Positions 61,801 to 64,000 of a stretch of DNA of 64,000 bases are shown here, piece after piece. Position numbers and translations under genes: made by a program. The notes beneath the pieces were generated by a model. It did no database searches, was not told where the DNA came from, and saw only the letters and a list, made by a program, of their open reading frames with translations. The DNA comes from Arctopsyche grandis (lineage: Eukaryota; Arthropoda; Insecta; Trichoptera; Hydropsychidae): contig NC_135356.1 in assembly GCF_051622035.1 (NCBI RefSeq), forward strand, positions 248,001-312,000. Direction: 5' to 3'. The first letter of the stretch is position 1; every line of letters starts with the position of its first letter.

Positions 61801-63417
61801 AAAGACGTAGACCCTAATTACAACCGGAAGATGCAACCCTAAATTGAATGAAAAAAAAAGAACAATATTATAAACAAATTGGAACACACTCTATGCGTAT
61901 CGTACGATATAATTTTTAATATATTATGTAAATGTATTATCTTTTGATGGATATCCGCCACTCGGGTAAACAAAAATATGGCGTGTTTTCACTTATGCAG
62001 ATTAGTTATCGATTGTATCCATAAACTATGGTGTGATATCACACTATAGACAGAACTCAAAGTTCAGAAACTGGCCATATGGATCTGAACCGTGTTATAC
62101 GGAAACAATTTATCATAGCCATTTTTTTTTTTTTTATCAAATTGACTGCTTAATAAAAACAAATAGACTGCTTAATAAAATAATGTACATTGACATTTTC
62201 CGTAGAACTGTATTGAATCTGCATACATACATACATATATATATATCGCATCCTTCCAACACAAAGGTTAATACCTTTTCCACAATATGACAATAAGTTT
62301 TCATATTCTATTAGAGCACATTAGTAACTTTTCAAAATACATATGTATTAGATAATAATCCATTTTTATAAGCTTTTATGCATACATATTTGACAATACA
62401 ACGTGCTAAAGTCATGTTTCAACGTCCGTTATTCAAATTACATTCCGATTCCTATTCAAAATCACCCGTTGAAATCTCAACACTTGTAAAATCAGTGAAA
62501 TGAACGTCGGTTGAGTTATCATCTTTGAGCTTTAATGAAGAATGCGATATATTTGCCAAGAAATACATACATATATGTAAATTGCACATGCTAAAACAGA
62601 TTTTTGCCTAATTTCATATACAATGTATACTTAAAACGCGCATAAAAGCAAGTGTTAAAAAAAAAAAACCAACCGACCGCAATTAAAAACAAATAATAGT
62701 AAACCACAAAGCTATATAGTTTAATAAATAGATTGTTTAACTGAAATCCACATAAAATAAATATTGATTTAAGAGTCGTGGTTCACATGTGGAGTATCGG
62801 CGATGGCGGCATCCGTTGATTACTTTTCACCGTGCGATAAAATTTTAGTTACGCTGAAATTATTCAAAAACATGAACGCAAAATTCTGACAGTGAATCAT
62901 TACACTGATTTGGATACACAAACATAATATTTACACACATACATATAAAATCGCACTAAAAAATATTAACAAATGTCTCGCATATTTGCAAATAGATAAA
63001 TATTATCGCCGACACATTCATGATGCAAATTTACCTGCAAGTTTACCCCACCATTTACTAAGTCTGCACCACGGCACCAAGCAATAGATCCATATCTGGA
63101 ATCAAACGCCGGTCAATCAATCAAATTTATCTCAAGTATACATATGTATGTGGGGGATAAGAAGCATAGGTAGACGGAGAAAAGTAAAACCACCTGTAGC
63201 TTTTTAGACTTCTTGGATGAGACGACCTTCAGGACGTAATCTCTCAGCAGCCACCAGATCGATAGGATCAACCCTCCGTACAGGAAGAAAGATCCACGGG
63301 GTATGTTGACTTGTCCGCCGAGCCACAGTCCGGATACCAAATAGATAAAAGATAAAATACACAACAATTGCGCCGTTTTGTATATGTGAAAGCCAGAGCG
63401 ATTGCAAGAAGTTTCCT
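58425..63417 (-). CDS. PISD: Phosphatidylserine decarboxylase, mitochondrial (5' partial)
   Basis: Pyruvoyl enzyme of the mitochondrial inner membrane that turns phosphatidylserine into phosphatidylethanolamine. Seven exons found: 63194-63417, 63035-63095, 61712-61838, 61521-61629, 59165-59298, 58909-59078, 58425-58759. All are GT-AG with agreeing phases, giving about 386 codons. The most upstream exon holds hydrophobic segments (QLLCILSFIYLVSGLWLGG and a second near FFLYGGLILSIWWLL), the membrane anchor. Then come SKWWGKLAGLHLP, YTSLSSFFTRRL, the catalytic Asp in IPCDGTVVYCG, the catalytic His in APGDYHRFHSP, GATNVGSI, and the self-cleavage motif MGST with the Ser that becomes the pyruvoyl group. 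The usual motif is LGST, so Leu is replaced by Met. The stop is TGA at 58425-58427. The exon starting at 63417 needs one more base of codon from upstream, so the start codon and mitochondrial targeting peptide lie further right. Confidence 0.93.
58808..58876. repeat. (TA)n microsatellite in a PSD intron
   Basis: About 34 units within the 149-bp intron between the last two exons, filling nearly half of it. Confidence 0.9.
59299..61520 (-). other. PSD intron, 2.2 kb
   Basis: AT-rich. A short patch at 59840-59905 repeats TGTGCACAAATT-like and GTGCGCACAAATTGTGCG palindromic sequence. No element or gene is recognised. Confidence 0.6.
61839..63034 (-). other. PSD intron, 1.2 kb
   Basis: AT-rich. 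A short segment CACCCGTTGAAATCTCAAC at about 62463 resembles the Helitron hairpin at 23867 but lacks the CTAGT end. No gene. Confidence 0.6.
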
Positions 63418-64000
63418 CTGAAAATTAAGATAACAAAATGTTCACAGTGTATTTGTATTGGTATCAATTAAATAATATAAAATATGGCTGGTCAGACACG
63501 GATATTTACAATTCCAAGTCGATCTTTTCCTATCACAGTTTGCCAATTTATCTGATTTCATTGTTGAAACAGTTTTAAGTGAAAAGTTCAATACCAAAAT
63601 ATTCCATCTTATGGCACACAAGAAGCTCTCTCTTTTTATGAAAAAGCTGGAGGACCATTTCGAAAAAAATAATGGAAGAAAAATCGAACCACTTCCGGTT
63701 GACGGATTTAAAAATTTGAAAAAAATGAAAGTCGTATCGTATTAACTGATAGTATGTAAATTTCAGTTCGATAGGACTAACAGTGTTCAAAAAAGAAACG
63801 AGCACTGTTTGGTGATTTATGTACACATAAACATGTGTAGACTTGAGCGGAATTTGCCCCCTTTTATTTACGTTTTCCAAGAGCTTTTCCAAGAGATTTA
63901 GTATATAACGGAATATAATAACAAGGCCAACGTTGGCTTAGATCCAACCGTTACAAGGACGATTTTCCACCGTCTAGGTACACATGTATGTACATTACTC
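63418..64000 (-). other. Upstream PSD intron or leader; no exon found
   Basis: No good exon with an in-phase donor and a targeting-peptide-like start could be found, so the first coding exon probably lies beyond the window. A short piece at 63625 (AAGCTCTCTCTTTTTAT) is shared with the LINE fragment near 39630. Confidence 0.5.

Overview
The window is insect nuclear DNA: AT-rich, with spliceosomal introns, many (TA)n tracts, the short palindromic motif ACATATGTATGT scattered everywhere, and a dense load of DNA transposons and non-LTR retrotransposons. The order cannot be fixed from sequence alone. A holometabolous insect, possibly a moth, would fit the RTE-like LINEs, Helitron ends and CAGTGGCGG-type hAT elements, but this is inference.

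Four host genes can be rebuilt from exon phases and protein motifs. From left to right: (1) a CCDC102A-like coiled-coil gene on the minus strand (22-2384, its 3' part off the left edge); (2) the Eph receptor tyrosine kinase on the plus strand (6165-14867), complete in only two coding exons and 1022 residues; (3) an SLC5 sodium/solute symporter of the SMVT/SMCT branch on the minus strand (22077-33033), complete in 13 coding exons and 635 residues, with likely leader exons and a TATA box near 35070; (4) mitochondrial phosphatidylserine decarboxylase on the minus strand (58425-63417), complete at the C-terminus, with its first exon or exons outside or not found. Eph and the symporter converge on a 7.2 kb intergenic stretch. 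Neighbouring genes have unrelated jobs, as is usual in animals.

Between the genes the DNA is mostly mobile-element debris. The Eph intron holds a long-inverted-repeat PIF/Harbinger derivative, a pogo-like fragment and RTE-like LINE pieces. The first coding intron of the symporter holds a hAT-like element, a solo-LTR-like repeat and a tandem duplication. A Merlin remnant lies at 35522-35982 and a ZBED-type hAT pseudogene, split by another element, at 36310-39130. An RTE-like LINE at 40780-43205 is interrupted by two small inverted-repeat elements.

The most striking part is 43633-51207. Terminal repeats of hAT type with near-identical 8-bp flanks enclose a large inverted-repeat element (44174-50340). 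The left arm of that element carries a second hAT element inside its (TA)n tract, and that hAT carries a third. The core between the arms contains a MULE-like transposase remnant with an internal inversion, one exon-like fragment of a kelch-repeat gene, and a Tc1-like transposase that appears to have a 75-bp intron. A second, more decayed Tc1 element (54991-56600) has an intron-like insertion at a different place. No rRNA, tRNA or CRISPR array was seen.
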